Positions 11,930 through 23,887 are shown, counted from the stretch's first letter. The stretch: 64,000 nucleotides of DNA from Prillingera fragicola (GCA_002335605.1 BEDY01000001.1:1178001-1242000), one strand, 5' to 3'. Made by a program: numbers and translations. The notes: generated from the sequence alone by a model not told the origin.

Positions 11930-12912
11930 CACTGCCGAGCGTCTTTAGACGAAGTGTTTAGATGCTCGACGATGAAGGGCCTGCGGGAGTAAGAGTGTGA
12001 GACAAGGGGGGGAAGGTGATGGCTGATGGTTGTTCATGAGGGGTAATGTACCGACACTTACGGACAATGCCATGGGCCAGCGTTCGAGAAAACGCGCAAG
12101 GCATGTAACAAGTGCTTGCTGTTTGGAGTGTGATGCGCAGAACCCACTATATCCAGAGCAAGAGCTGATGGATGGGCAAGACTGAGCAGAATACTGCGAG
12201 CCTCGGTGCGAGAGTGCGAGGGGTGGTGCAGGCAGGTGCAGGGTGTTGCGACGATCCTAAATGGATTTCGGCGTCGCCCCAGGGGTATGCAACGGGGTCG
12301 AGGGGTGGTGGAATGAGAAAACGAGGTGTACTTGGCTGCAATGTACAAGACGCAAGGAAAAGTGGTGTTTGGAGTGGTCGAGGATGGAAGTGTGATGGAC
12401 GAAACTGACAAGGGCCGGGAGCTGTTGGTCGAGTGTGTAGTTCGGTTTGGGTTGGGTCTGATGATGCCCGTACAGCTAGGACGAGAGATGACTTGCGCGA
12501 GGAAATAGCCAGGTCTGGAAGCTGGGTGCGTGCGTTCAAGAGCGAGCACGAGCGCAGAAAAGCGTATGAGACACACAGATGTCGCAGTGGTGGTTCTTGA
12601 GACCAATATCGCGCGCTCAACCAAGCTCTGATCGCCCAGACGAAAAGACCAGAACAGGTCTACACTACGGTACAGCGGGATGGGGGCAGAGAGGGGGGGG
12701 CTGTAGATGCGTCGATTGGCCTTCAGGAATGGGTTCCGCGACGCCTGAGCTGGTCCTTGATTGCAATGTTGGGCCAAGAGGGAAGACTTGCTTTCGAGGA
12801 ACGGGGGCGTTGAGCCAACGCGGGGTGAGGAGGGGGTCGAAGTGGCCGAATTAGTGTGAGGATGATGATATGGCGGAGAAACAGAGGCAGCCAGTCGCCG
12901 CAGAATGAACAA
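11930..12912 (-). promoter_or_regulatory. Candidate CDC25 5' leader with intron and overlapping upstream ORF
   Basis: Read on the minus strand, this DNA is pyrimidine-rich. It contains a good intron: GTAAGT at 12061, a long C/T tract and CAG ending at 11981 (81 nt). An ORF opening at 12912 runs 284 codons to TAA at 12058 if unspliced. If the intron is removed it reads through the junction and stops at a TGA that overlaps the CDC25 start codon (TGATG, 11931-11927). The predicted peptide is Ser/Pro/Thr-rich with no known domain. I infer a regulatory leader rather than a protein gene; the transcript start is unknown. Confidence 0.45.
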
Positions 12913-15900
12913 CAGAGCTCGGGGAGAGTAGCGCCAAAGTAATGAATAGGATGCATTGAAGCCAAAGTGCGGACAGGCAGGAGCTAGGTGCAGCCGCGCG
13001 GTGGATGGTGGCGTCCAAGGTTGGAATGAGTTACAGGATCACAGGAGCTCGGCGGCAGCGGCAGCAGGCAGCGTCAGATGACAGTCTGCTGCAGTAGTGC
13101 ACTTGCAGGCCAGGTCAAGGCTTGATGAGGAGACGAGCGAGGTTACGAAAGCACGCAGACAGGGCGAGCCAGCGGCCAGAGGAGGGGGGTTGTTGACATG
13201 GCCCATGAGTTGCGGCCAGGGACGACCATGACGCGACTGCTTTTCGTCCAAGCCACAAGTCCCTGGTTGCCAGCTCGGCACGTTGGCCGTGTTGGCTCGG
13301 TTCCATCCGGCATACTCCACAAAGGGCTCGGATGAGCCGGCTGGCTGGCAAGTGGTACGTGAACGTAGTGACCCTTCTTTGCAGGAACGAAGCAAGCACT
13401 GCCATGACCGGATCTCGGAGCGATGGCTGGCCCAAATGAGCCATCAGGTGCGCTTGTTGGCTGGCTGGAGAAGCTGGAGCTGGATGTCACCAACCCAGGG
13501 CCAAGTGTACTCGGCAAAGCGTCCCACCTAAAAACTCGTCCACAGCCCAAATCTGTCTGCCCTGGCGATCAGAAGCCCAGGGACACGCACAGGGTAAAGG
13601 ACAGCCAGCCTGCCTCTTCAGCATGCGCCGCTTTCCATTAGACACGACCAGCAGCTGTCCAGCTGGTTCCAATCCGAGCCAGCCGACGTCATGAAGACCA
13701 CTTTGTTCCCAAATGGCGAACCTTGTGCGGCCATACGCGCAGCGCGGGGGTATGCATTAGCCCTGTTGATCTTTATTCAAGCTCCAATCGCTCCAAACAT
13801 GTGTCTCCCCGTTGGACGCCACGGCGTTCAACAACAAAGTGGAGCCGTTTGCATAAAGTGGAACACTATGCCTGATTCCCTGTTGTTGTCGTCGTCAAGA
13901 GGGTTTAGACGCGATGTTTGGTGTGACCAAACCGTGTCGGCCCGGCCGGCAGCCTATTCCAGAGGAGTGCGGAAAGCATCGACGCGTGTTGCGGCATGCA
14001 TTGCTCGACGACGCGCTGTGCTACATATCGCGACCCGGCTGCTTGGTACACAGGGTGTATGATAGATTTCATCAATATACGACTCCATGACTTTTCTGGC
14101 ATGAGCTTAAACCCTTTTGCTGGCAAACGTTGTGCGCCTGTTTCACCTGAACTGCTTGCTGGCCTTGCTGGGCATCGAATCAGTTATCGGCGAGGCCATG
14201 TTAAACTAGCGGCGTCGTTTAGAGTCTCAACTTGGAAGCAACGGCACCCAAGTTTCTCCCCAAACACTAGTCAGCAACGATGCTGGAGTTCAGGTTGCTA
14301 TCCGACGGAAAGCAAGATGCCTTGCAGCATGTGGTGTGGTCGGTATGGTAAAGGCGCTAGACGATCATACTCTAGCGTCACTCATGGTGCTAATCGCATT
14401 CGATGCCCCCACGCACCGAAAGGACCACCCTGGTCTCCAGCCCCAGTTGGCGTACAGCCACCGTTTTTAACGATGCCCGAATCAACGGTACCGCTCGACA
14501 CGTCCATCGGGATAACCTTTGCTAACCGAACCTGAACAGAGACCGTGTAAGACACATTAACGTAACTTGCTGCGTTAATTTAGAGTACGCCACTGCTCAC
14601 TGCGCAGCGCGAAACTTGTCATTATATCCATTACTGTTCAAACACTCGTTGGATCTCAGACGCTCAAACTGATTGTCGATCCCTTTCGACACGCCCCTCG
14701 ATCCAAGTTGTACCTGGCTGAGTTCCATGTCTGGCCTGGGCGGTAGCAATGATTTCCCAAAGTTGTGCAACTGCTAGTTTCAGTCCTCGGGACGGCTGGT
14801 CGCTGCTGCGACGCAAATCCGCCATCAGAGTCGCCGCTCTCGCTGAGTACCTCCCCCTGCCCGCGACTAACCCTCCGCCAGGTTGAGGGGCAATGTATCG
14901 CGGATCCAGTATACTCTTGTACACTCGCCCTTCAGTAGTGACCTCCTTACGACCGAAATTTCAGCCAGACGGAGCGGAGTTGCGACGAAGCTCCTGGGAG
15001 GGACCTGGAAAATCCTGGGACCCAAGCTTCCGTAAAACGTTGACCTGACATTGCGACACCAGGCGACCGACCCTGCCCCCAGTCACTTACCGTTCCCCTT
15101 CCACCAACGGTTGTCCCTGCGTGTGGCATGTATCACTGTAGTGGGCACAGGCAGCATGGCCGCCCTGCTCGCTGCTGCCTGCCAGTCAGTCAATGTGCGC
15201 CGCCGCGGCCTTGTGTTCCGAGATCCTCGGCTGTGCCCAGGATGTCGCGTGCGCGGCTTTCTTGGTACCATGAAACGCATAGGATTCAGGCGGCCCCGGG
15301 CCGCCCCTTGCGATACACACGCTTACGACGACATTGAAAACCATGAGGGGCGACAGCTGCAGCCCGCAGTACACTACTGTACAGTACAACCTGGTGCCAG
15401 GTTGTTGGGTCACTGGTCACTCGGCACCACAAAATGATTGTCTTCCCTTTTGAGTGCCCACTCAGCCTTTCACCCAGGGCCACCAGGGAGTCAGAAGTCC
15501 CCGAGCTCCGCAAGGTACAAGGATAACTGCCCTTCTACCAGGTCCTGCAGAGTCCACCGGAACACCCTTGGAGACTGACCCCTCTTACGACCGTGGGAGA
15601 GACCCAGCGCGTGCCCAGTTCTGCTGAACTTTAGAGCGGCCAGCGGGTATACTCATGTTGCCCTCCGGTGCCATCACAGCGCACGGTTAGCACCACGGTG
15701 CGACAGAGGCACAGCTCCACTAGTGAGTCCATGTGGAGACGCGTTTGAGCACCCCCTTCAGGTTAAGGCTGCCCGCTATGCCCAAACATGTTGGCCTCGT
15801 CGGCGCCGTGCAAGGGTGATGGTTCGTCCAACGAAAGTCATTCGCGTCGCTCCTGAGCATCCGTGGGATAGCTCTCGTTACCTGAGGAGAGTGACTGCGT

Positions 15901-17140
15901 GGGAGAGTTACAGAGCACATCACGCTCAGGGTCATGTTGGTGACATTGTGCTTGATGTAGTCACGGTCTAATGTAGTGCTTGGCGCGTGCGGTGAAATGC
16001 TCGTGACGGACGTGAGGGCGAGTTGTGATGTGATGATGCCATGCACAGGCCATTTTGTTCGGCAAGTTGAGCATTCGACGGGCTGAGGACGCAAGCGGAC
16101 AGGCGACCATGGTACCGTGGACGCCGCCAGTGGAGATGTGCTGGTTCGGATGCTAGCGCATGTGCAGACCTGAACACCCGAAGAGGTATATGTCGATGAT
16201 ACGATATGTGACAGTCTCTTGCATTGGATCCCAATCTCGACAGCGGCCGGAGGCTGAGGACGAGGATGGTCGCGGAGATGGCGGATAATTTAATTATATT
16301 TATTGGTCTGCCTGGCTGGTCTGCGGTTTATCGCACCACTGCAGCAAAGCCGCCCGTCAGATGTCAGCCGGGCAGTCCAGCCTCCCAGGTGGATTGCAGT
16401 GTATGTCTCTCTGACCCTGGAGTGAGTTTATATTGAAACGTGTAGTACATTGTCGTTTGCGTTCAGCGCTTGACGAGGATATGGTTCGCGGCTTACGGCG
16501 GCCTGTCTCACCATGATCAACACAGCTGTAGCATCAGGGAGCCATAAAGGCAGAACAACCCGGCTTCCTGCCAGGGTTTGTGTCAGGTCTCCCCTCTGTC
16601 CACAGTAAGAGTCAACTCGCCCAGAATCCACACAAGTGAACGTCGAAAACCAACGAAGCTAGAGTTTGGACGAGATGAGGGCCAAACGATAATCTCAACT
16701 CGATACAACACCCTCACCGACCTACCTGCTCACACGTAAATGACTATCATCCCTCGAAGCACCTGTTAGATCCTTGAAAAGAGTCCAGACCGTGCATTCT
16801 TGCTTGGAAAGCAAGACGGAACATGCAGAACAATGCCCATCTGTGCATCTGCCCACAAAGACCACGTTATCAGGCACGCGGGGACCCCAGGGTCGATGAG
16901 TGATAACGGGTGTGGCCGTGTGTCGAAGTCCGAGTGAGTCGGACAGCATCAACGCATCCCGCCATCCCCATGGCCACCTCATCCTTGCATCAAGCCCACC
17001 TCGTACGTCGACCTTCTACTCACACCCATCATCACCCAGCTCTCAATACTACTAGCTTTACTCAACCCAGGACAACCCATTTGTCCTCCACCTCTCGGTC
17101 ACAACTGTTCAGATAACAACCACTTGTATTGCCACCGACA
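12913..17140. other. Gene-poor stretch of about 4.2 kb
   Basis: No coding region is recognisable on either strand. The longest frames (for example 13996-14535 plus, 179 codons) have no domain-like sequence and no splice partners I can justify. Visible details are an 18-bp hyphenated palindrome CAACCTGG-TG-CCAGGTTG at 15387-15404, an AT-rich island near 16284-16300 in otherwise G+C-rich DNA, and scattered GATAA motifs near URC4. It could hold promoters, long leaders or non-coding transcripts. Confidence 0.45.
16284..16906. promoter_or_regulatory. Candidate GATA-factor sites upstream of URC4
   Basis: Five GATAA/TTATC motifs occur at about 16284, 16328, 16688, 16867 and 16902, somewhat more than expected by chance in this length. 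GATA factors mediate nitrogen catabolite control in fungi, and pyrimidine breakdown supplies nitrogen, so regulation of URC4 is plausible. This is inference from motifs alone. Confidence 0.3.
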
Positions 17141-18838
17141 ATGACCGTCTCGACCGCAGCCCAGACAGTCGCTTACATTCGCTCCCTTGGTGCTGTTCGC
17201 GACCGCTCTCAACAGGTCTTTGACCTAGTTGTAGCCGGCAAGGCTGACCACTGGGACTGGCACGAGGACAAGCTCGAGACTGTCATTGACTTCTGTGCCG
17301 GCCTTCTCGAAGTGAGTGTCGGCCTTGCCTCAGTTCGCAGGGGTTGCAGCTGCAATCTGGCGGCCAGAACTGATACAGTCGTAGCGTGACTTTGGTACCA
17401 ACTACGATAAGATTCCACGTAAGCCCAAAGCGCGGCTGCACGCGCTCACACACCAGCCCACTGCCGCCGCAACCACTTCACTACCCCCACCCCTCAGCCC
17501 ATTGACCGTATTGCCGCCCTCCTCGCTCACCCTGCCTTCCCAACCAAGGCTAACCCGGTGCAGCGTGCCGCAACGCTCATTGACCTTTACGTGGTTTCAG
17601 TTCTCCTTGATGCCGGGGCGGGGAACACGTGGACCTATACTGAGCGCGACGCAGCCGGGCAAGAGCTGTGGCGCGGCGGCCGCAGCGAAGCGCTGGCGGT
17701 CGCCAGTTACCGCATGTTCATCGACGGCGTGTTCTCGACCGTTCCCGGGGAGCCCTTGCGTGTCGACGGTACGCAAGCATGCCAATGTGCGTAGCGCTGA
17801 CAAGCCCAGCGGCCGCACTCAAGAAACTCACCCCCACGATCCTGGCCAAACACCTCCAGGTCTCGGATGCGAATCCCATGGCCGGGCTCGAGGGCCGCTC
17901 TACCCTGCTCGCGCAGCTCGGCAGTGCACTCGAAGCCCGCCCTGACATTGTTCGCTCTGGCCGCCCAGGAGACATTTTGTGTGAGTGATCCGTAGTCTGC
18001 ACTTCACCGGCCAGCCATTGCAACGCCCTGCCACAGACTGTGCTGACATCACTGGCCAGACTATCTCGAGCCCCAAGTCCAGGCCCACTCCAGTGGCACT
18101 CCAACGCTCGAGCTGTCAATCTTCTGGTCAACCCTGTTTGAGCTTCTCGCGCCCATCTGGCCGTCTCGCACGACTCTCCCCAGCGCTCCCTCTGAGGTGT
18201 TGGGCGATGTCTGGCCATGCCCGTCCCTCGCACGCAGCCTCGACACCGCAGGCAAGACAAGGGTCGAGGGTGAAGACTTTGTGGCATTCCACAAGCTCAC
18301 TCAGTGGCTCTGCTACTCGCTCCTCGAGCCTATCGAGTCAGAGGCTCACTGGGTTATCAGGCGCGTTCCTGAGCAGACCGGGTTGCCAGAGGTATGCCCA
18401 TGTTGCACACCTATCCTGACATCACAGTACCGCAATGGCGGCCTCCTTGTCGATCACGGCCTGATCTCCATCCGTGGCGACACCCTCCCAGACGACGCCT
18501 ACCCCAATGGCCGTGACGGACTCCCTGTTCTTGCACCCAGCCACCCCGCCGTCGTCGAGTGGCGCGCCACTACCGTTATCGCTCTGTAAGTGATCACGGC
18601 TAAACACACGGCGATGCTGACGTGGTAGTGACAAGATTCACCAGGGCATCTGTGCCAAGCTCGGCCTGACCAACGATCAGCTACAGCTCGCGCAGGTCCT
18701 CGAGGCTTCAACCTGGAAGGGTGGTCGAGAGATTGCAAAGGCCCTGCGCCCCCACTCTGGCGGTCGTGAGTTGCATGGTTCTTACTTGGCTGACGTACAG
18801 CCCCCATCGAGATCATCAGTGATGGAACCGTCTTCTAG
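17141..18838 (+). CDS. URC4: Urc4/Urg3-family uracil catabolism protein (DUF1688)
   Basis: Member of the DUF1688 family required for the fungal URC route of uracil degradation; its exact reaction is not settled. Eight exons: 17141-17311, 17385-17418, 17457-17768, 17810-17980, 18060-18391, 18428-18585, 18629-18765, 18801-18838, giving 450 aa, close to family length. Family-typical blocks are AAQTVAYIRSLGAVRDRS at the N-terminus, RDFGTNYDKIPPH (built across two introns), VQRAATLIDLYVVSVLLDAG, FRVD-like PLRVDAAALKKLT, and GLLVDHGLISIRGD/HPAVVEWRATTVIALDKI near the C-terminus. It ends IEIISDGTVF. It converges on CCT1 with 108 bp between stops. The promoter side faces the large gene-poor stretch. 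Confidence 0.92.
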
Positions 18839-18946
18839 AAGTTGATACCCAAGAAGTAGCACGACCGATACGTCAATAGAAATCAATGCACATGACACTG
18901 GAAAGACGTATGCAAATGCCTCTACCTAACTAACTGCTCCTGTGCT

Positions 18947-20781
18947 CTAGTGACCATGAGGGTCCTCCTCTCCGCGCTGCTCGGGGGCAACGGTGATGCT
19001 GTCGTCGATACGGAGCAGCGACGTGGCAGCCTCGAGGGCGCTCTTGAGCGACTTGATCTTGGACATTGTCGGCTCCAGAACACCGGCCGTGCGGTTGTCG
19101 ACAACCTCGCCGTTGAGCAGGTCCAAGCCGTAGAACATGAGCTGGCGCTTGGGGTCATCGGGGCCGACGGCCTGGGCGGCGTTGTGGTACGCGCGCAGCT
19201 TGGCGACGAGGTCGGTCGAGTCCTTGGCAGCGTTAAGAGCAAGGGTCTTGGGGATCACAAGAAGGGCAGCGGCAAACTCGGCAATGGCGAGCTGCTCGCG
19301 CGAGCCGAGGGTGGTCGCAAAGTTCTCGAGGTAGATGGACAAAGCCGTCTCGACGGCACCACCACCGGGAACAACCGAACCACTCTCGAGGGTGCGCTTG
19401 ATAATGCTGAGCGCGTCGTGAAGCGAACGCTCCATCTCGTCGAGCATGTAGTCGTTGGCTCCGCGGAGGATGATCGAGCTAGAGTTGACGACCTTGGTTC
19501 CACGGACGAGAATAAGCTCGTCGTCGCTGATACGCTCCTGAACAACCTCCTCGGCGTGACCCAGGCTCGATGCCTCGAAAGTCTCCTCACCCTCAAGGTT
19601 GGCCAGCGACGACACGAGGGTCGCACCAGTCGCCTTGGCAATTCGCCTCAGGTCCTCCTTGCGGCATCGACGGACGGCCATAGCGCCAGCCTCAACGAAC
19701 TCCTTCAACACAAGGTCGTCAATACCCTTCGTGGTAAGAATAACGTTGGCGCCAGTAGCAAGAATCTTGCGGACGCGCTCAATAGTAATCTCAGACTCGC
19801 GGGCGCGGATAGCCTCGAGCTGCTCGGGGTTGTCGATGGTGATGTGAACGCCAAGGTGCATGCGCTGCTTGGCAAGGTTGATGTCCAAGCATGCAATCTT
19901 GGCGTTAGGAATGCGAGTCTTCATAGCCTGGCTGGCAACGGTGCAGTTCAGAGCGTAGCCCTTGACCATGAAACTCTCGCGGGCACTCTTGCCGTGCGCC
20001 TTGAGGACATTCACGGCCTTGACCGGGTACTTCTTCTCGCCACGGGGGTTGATGGTCTTGACAGCAAGCATGGCGTCAACGGCCAAGGGAGCAAAGAAGT
20101 CGTCGTCGGCAGCAAGAATCTTTGAGCTCATCGACGTCTTGGCAACGTTGACGAGAGCCTCGTGGCCGAGCTTGTCGACCTTGGTCGAAAGCTGGTCTGC
20201 CATGAAGCGGCATGCCTCCTTGCACGCAAGACGGTAACCCGCGATCACTGTCGTGGGGTGAATCTTGTTCCTCACAAGCTCGTTGGCCCTCCTCAGCAAC
20301 TCCGATGCGAGCAAAACAACCGACGTTGTACCGTCTCCAACCTCCTTGTCTTGCTGAGTCGCAAGCGAAACGAGAATGCGGGCCGCAGGGTGGGCGACCT
20401 CGAGAAGAGAGAGGATGGTAGCACCGTCGTTTGTGATAGTCACGTCACCAATGTTGTCGACAAGCATCTTGTCGAGACTGCACGGTCAGCAAGGACAATG
20501 TCGCCACCAAACTCACCCAACCGGTCCAAGCGACGATTTGAGAATATTCGACACCGTTTGGCACGCGGACACTGCACTGGATCAGCAAACCATTCGACTA
20601 CTATCCTTGAGGTGTACTGACCGTTCTGGTCGCGGACCTCTGCGCCGCTAACACGCGATCCACCGAGGAAGAGGCCCTAGCGCATGTCAGCAACAAAGTC
20701 GGGCAAAGAACCAGCAGAGCTGTGCTCGCTGCCTGTGGTACGTACCGCACGGGGGTCCCTCTGGTACATTGAAGCTGCCAT
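18947..20781 (-). CDS. CCT1: Chaperonin TRiC/CCT subunit alpha (TCP-1)
   Basis: Subunit of the cytosolic ring chaperonin that folds actin, tubulin and WD-repeat proteins. Four exons: 20781-20746, 20676-20622, 20571-20517, 20477-18947 (558 aa). The three short first exons encode the start and the SNILKSSLGPVGLDKMLVD segment; the large fourth exon encodes the rest. Visible group II chaperonin motifs are DVTITNDGATIL, the nucleotide loop GDGTTSVV, and VVPGGGAVE. Alpha-subunit identity rests on SMSSKI, LNCTVASQ, LACLD-like IACLDINLAK, FVEAGAMAVRRC and LEGEETFEA. The 3' end converges on URC4; the 5' end is divergent from ERV46, 291 bp away, so the two may share promoter elements. Confidence 0.96.
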
Positions 20782-21072
20782 ATTTGCGCTCGTCGATTTG
20801 ATAGTCGTTACGCTGCGCTCTATGCCAGTGTTGGCTGGGGGAGGTCGATGGAAGATGCAGGAAAGTCTGGCTCGTGGACGCGTAACTTCAGTGGAGGGAC
20901 GAACACGACGAGCCACGGAACCTTTTGCCAAAGTGTATAACGGAATCAATTTTACTCCCGCGCATGAACCTCCACGTTCAACGCGCCCAGGCAATGAATG
21001 TCCCATGTCGAGCTACAGATGAGGTTAGCTGCTGTTGTTGTTGCAATCTAATCAAACGTCAAAGCCGTCAAC

Positions 21073-22470
21073 ATGGGTAGGAACGGCTTCATGGGAAGCT
21101 TCCAGGGCTATGATGCCTTTGGAAAGGTACGTCTTAACTTTCCCAGCTCAGTACGAGCTCACACTGCAGACTATGGAGGACGTCAAGATCAGGACGCGTA
21201 CTGGTGCCATTTGTGAGTTTAGCGAGACTTTTGCTTCTGAATCAGCTAATCGTTCCAGTGACAATGGTCTCTTTCTCAATTATTCTCACTTCTATTCTGC
21301 TCGAGTTTGTCGACTACCGTCGGGTGACTGTGGAGCCCTCAATCGAGGTCGACCGGTCTCGTGGTGAGAAGCTCGCGATCGAGCTCGATGTCGAATTCCC
21401 TCGCGTGCCCTGCTACATGCTGTCGCTCGACGTCATGGACATTTCGGGCGAGCGTCAGCACGACATTACCCACGATATTACCAAATCGCGCCTGGACAAG
21501 AACGGCCACACACTCGAGATGACCAAATCGGGAACACTCAAGGGCGAGGCCGAGCGCGCCGCCCAGAACAAGGACCCTAACTACTGTGGATCGTGTTACG
21601 GCGCCTCTCCTCCTGAGAACGGATGCTGTAACACTTGCGAGGATGTCAAGGAGGCGTACACCCGCCAAGGTTGGCAGTTCAACGACCCCAACGGCATTGA
21701 GCAATGTGTCGAGGAGCACTGGACGGAGAAGATGGAGGCGCAATCCCAGGAGGGCTGCCGCATCGCCGGTCGTGTCAAGGTCAATAAGGTCGTTGGCCAC
21801 CTCCAGCTCTCACACGGCGCCACGTTCCAGCGTATGCCCCTGCACGAGATTGTCCCGTATATGAAGTCCCAGTCGCAACACGACTTTGGCCACATTGTTC
21901 ACACCTTCCACTTTGGAGCCGACACTCCCGAGTTTGAGCGCAGGCAAATCGAGCCCAAGGAGATGGCCACACGCAGGAAGCTCGGCATCAGCGACCCCCT
22001 CAAGGGCACCGAGTCACACCGTAAGGATGTCGGCAGCAACTTTATGTTCCAGTACTTTGTCAAGGTCGTATCCACCACTTTTGTCTACCTTAACGGCGAG
22101 GAGATTCCCTCAAACCAGTACTCTGTGACCCAATACGAGCGCGACCTCAGCACCGGCAACATGCCCACGCGTGACCAGCACGGCCACATGACGAGTCATG
22201 GCATGAACGCCTTCCCCGGGTTCATCGTCTCGTACGAGATCTCGCCCATGAAGGTCATCCACACCGAGCAGCGCCAGTCGTTTGCACACTTTGTTACCTC
22301 AACCTGTGCCATTGTTGGCGGAGTTTTCACCGTGGCGGGCATCATCGACAGCGTCATCTTCACCAGCAGGAAACGCTTGACTGGCAAGACCGAGTATGAT
22401 GGCTTTGGAGGCCCCTCGGGCAAGATGGTAAGTCCGTGATGCGTGATCAACATTAACAAATTAGATGTAA
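21073..22470 (+). CDS. ERV46: COPII vesicle cargo-receptor protein Erv46
   Basis: Erv46 pairs with Erv41 to recycle ER proteins between ER and Golgi. Exons: 21073-21126, 21170-21212, 21259-22427, 22465-22470 (423 aa). Layout fits the family: short cytosolic N-terminus, first membrane segment (VSFSIILTSILLEFVDY), large lumenal domain with the Cys-rich block CGSCYGASPPENGCCNTCED, and second membrane segment near the end (FVTSTCAIVGGVFTVAGIID) followed by a short basic tail. The last exon is predicted to be just ATG TAA, taken because of the good intron (GTAAGT, TTAAC branch, TTAG); an alternative tail of a few residues cannot be excluded. It converges on MAD2. Confidence 0.93.
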
Positions 22471-22677
22471 AAGTCGCCCCGGTGGCGCAACTAGACAGGG
22501 CATATGATGCATTGCATGAAAACGCCATGTGCAGGACTGGCGTGACGAGTGCGCCCATGACTCGTCGGCGGTGCGGTTGTACAAGCGATCCCGTGCGCAG
22601 AGACGTGTCGCCGCGGCGGACCATTCTAATGGGGGTAGTTGGGTGGAGCCTACAGAGGCGGCGTACAGAGCTGTCGG

Positions 22678-23546
22678 TTACTCGCCAACACGGTACGCGA
22701 CCATGGCCTCGAGCGAGTGTACGTTGGTGGAGAAGCTGCGGAGGCGGACCTGCTCGACCTTGCCGCGGTCGATGAGGTGGGGGTCGGCGTCACCCCAGCT
22801 TGCTGGAATCTCTGCGTCGTCTGAGTCGTTCGTGTAGGCCAAAATGGTAAAGGTACCTGCGCACCCGTCAGCATGCGTTCATTGTAGGAAGTTCCCCGAG
22901 CAGCGGCATCGCACTACGACGGCCACTCACAAGGCTCGTCCAGAATTGGCAGGAACGTAACACTGCTGGTGATTTGCTTCATGATCTCGCGGATCTCCCC
23001 CTGCACCTCTTTCTCGGTCTTGTCCTTCTTCTTTGCAGCAGGCTTGGGTCCACCGGGCAGCACGTTTCCAGGACTGTCCTCCGTGTGAATGTCGAACTGC
23101 CAGCGTTCGAGCGTCTCATCGGTCTCAATGCTTTTGATTGCGAGAACAAGACGGGTGAGGGTAGCGTTCATAATCCAATCTAAAAGTGTCAGAGCTGCGA
23201 GCGGGATATACGCCATCGACGTACCAGACACCTGGGCGAGAATGGTCTGGATGTACTCCTTGAGGCCGTCGTCCGAGGTGATGAGCATGGGGAGTCCATA
23301 CTTCTTGACCATTCTGATAATAAGCCCCTACACTTTTATAAACGGGTCCGACCTACCGGAAGTCGTCCGAGGGGTATACGCCACGCTGGTAGAGAATGCT
23401 TCGTGTGTCAGCTTGCGACTGGGAGCTGAGCTGTACCAAAGGTGAGCTTACCTGTTAACGCCGTACTCGAAGAACTCGGTGACAAGAGCGGTCGAGCCCT
23501 TGAGGGTAATGGCCTGATTCTGCCTTGTTGCTTGTTTTGTCGCCAT
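22678..23546 (-). CDS. MAD2: Spindle assembly checkpoint protein Mad2
   Basis: HORMA-domain protein that binds Cdc20 and restrains the APC/C until chromosomes are attached. Five exons: 23546-23452, 23398-23357, 23313-23225, 23179-22931, 22856-22678 (217 aa). The joined protein follows Mad2 throughout: AITLKGSTALVTEFFEYGVNSILYQRGVYPSD at the N-terminus, KKYGLPMLITSDDGLKEYI, ETLERWQFDIH, EIREIMKQITSSVTFLPIL, and the mobile safety-belt end VRLRSFSTNVHSLEAMVAYRV. A Lys/Pro-rich insertion (GGPKPAAKKKDKTEKE) sits in the loop after ERWQFDI and is longer than in human Mad2. Its promoter is shared with SNF7 (341 bp, divergent). Confidence 0.96.
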
Positions 23547-23887
23547 TATGATGAGGTGGTAGTCGGCGTCAGAGGAGGAAGAGATACTGCAATGTCGGCT
23601 TGTGGTTGTTGTTGCCGGCTAGTTGACGAGGGTGAAATCACGCACGACTGACGGGACCAAATGGGCTGGGCTGGGTGGCGCGGGACAGATTCATGTCAGG
23701 CTGGGTGACGGGTGTGTCAGGCAGAGTTTGAACGCGGAGATTTGCTCCCGTGTATGATGAAGCGCCCTGCAATGGGTGGCCAACGCCCATCGAGCCCAAC
23801 AGCTTTATCTATTCACTGCATATCTACCCACGACAAGCCTTCCCCCCTTTATTCCCTCCCCCTTACCGTCCACAGCACACGCGCACC
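23547..23887. promoter_or_regulatory. Divergent promoter region of MAD2 and SNF7
   Basis: 341 bp between two divergent start codons. No coding frame is supported and I see no clear named motif. The 3' half becomes pyrimidine-rich on the plus strand just before the SNF7 start. Confidence 0.5.

Noticed and set aside
13996..14535. 179-codon plus-strand frame in the gene-poor stretch
   Set aside because: Composition looks random (many Arg, Cys, Ser), no domain, no splice partners.
16284..16305. AT-rich island resembling a replication-origin core
   Set aside because: A short AT tract alone is not evidence of an origin; basidiomycete origins lack a dependable consensus.
18950..20125. 391-codon plus-strand open frame opposite CCT1
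   Set aside because: Shadow of the CCT1 main exon.
22475..22505. tRNA-like A-box (GTGGCGCAACTAGACAGGGC)
   Set aside because: No B-box at the required distance and no acceptor-stem pairing.
22529..22837. 102-codon plus-strand frame between ERV46 and MAD2
   Set aside because: Most of it is antisense to the last MAD2 exon, which is well supported; the protein has no recognisable feature. Considered as an alternative ERV46 C-terminus but the MM-stop ending is simpler.
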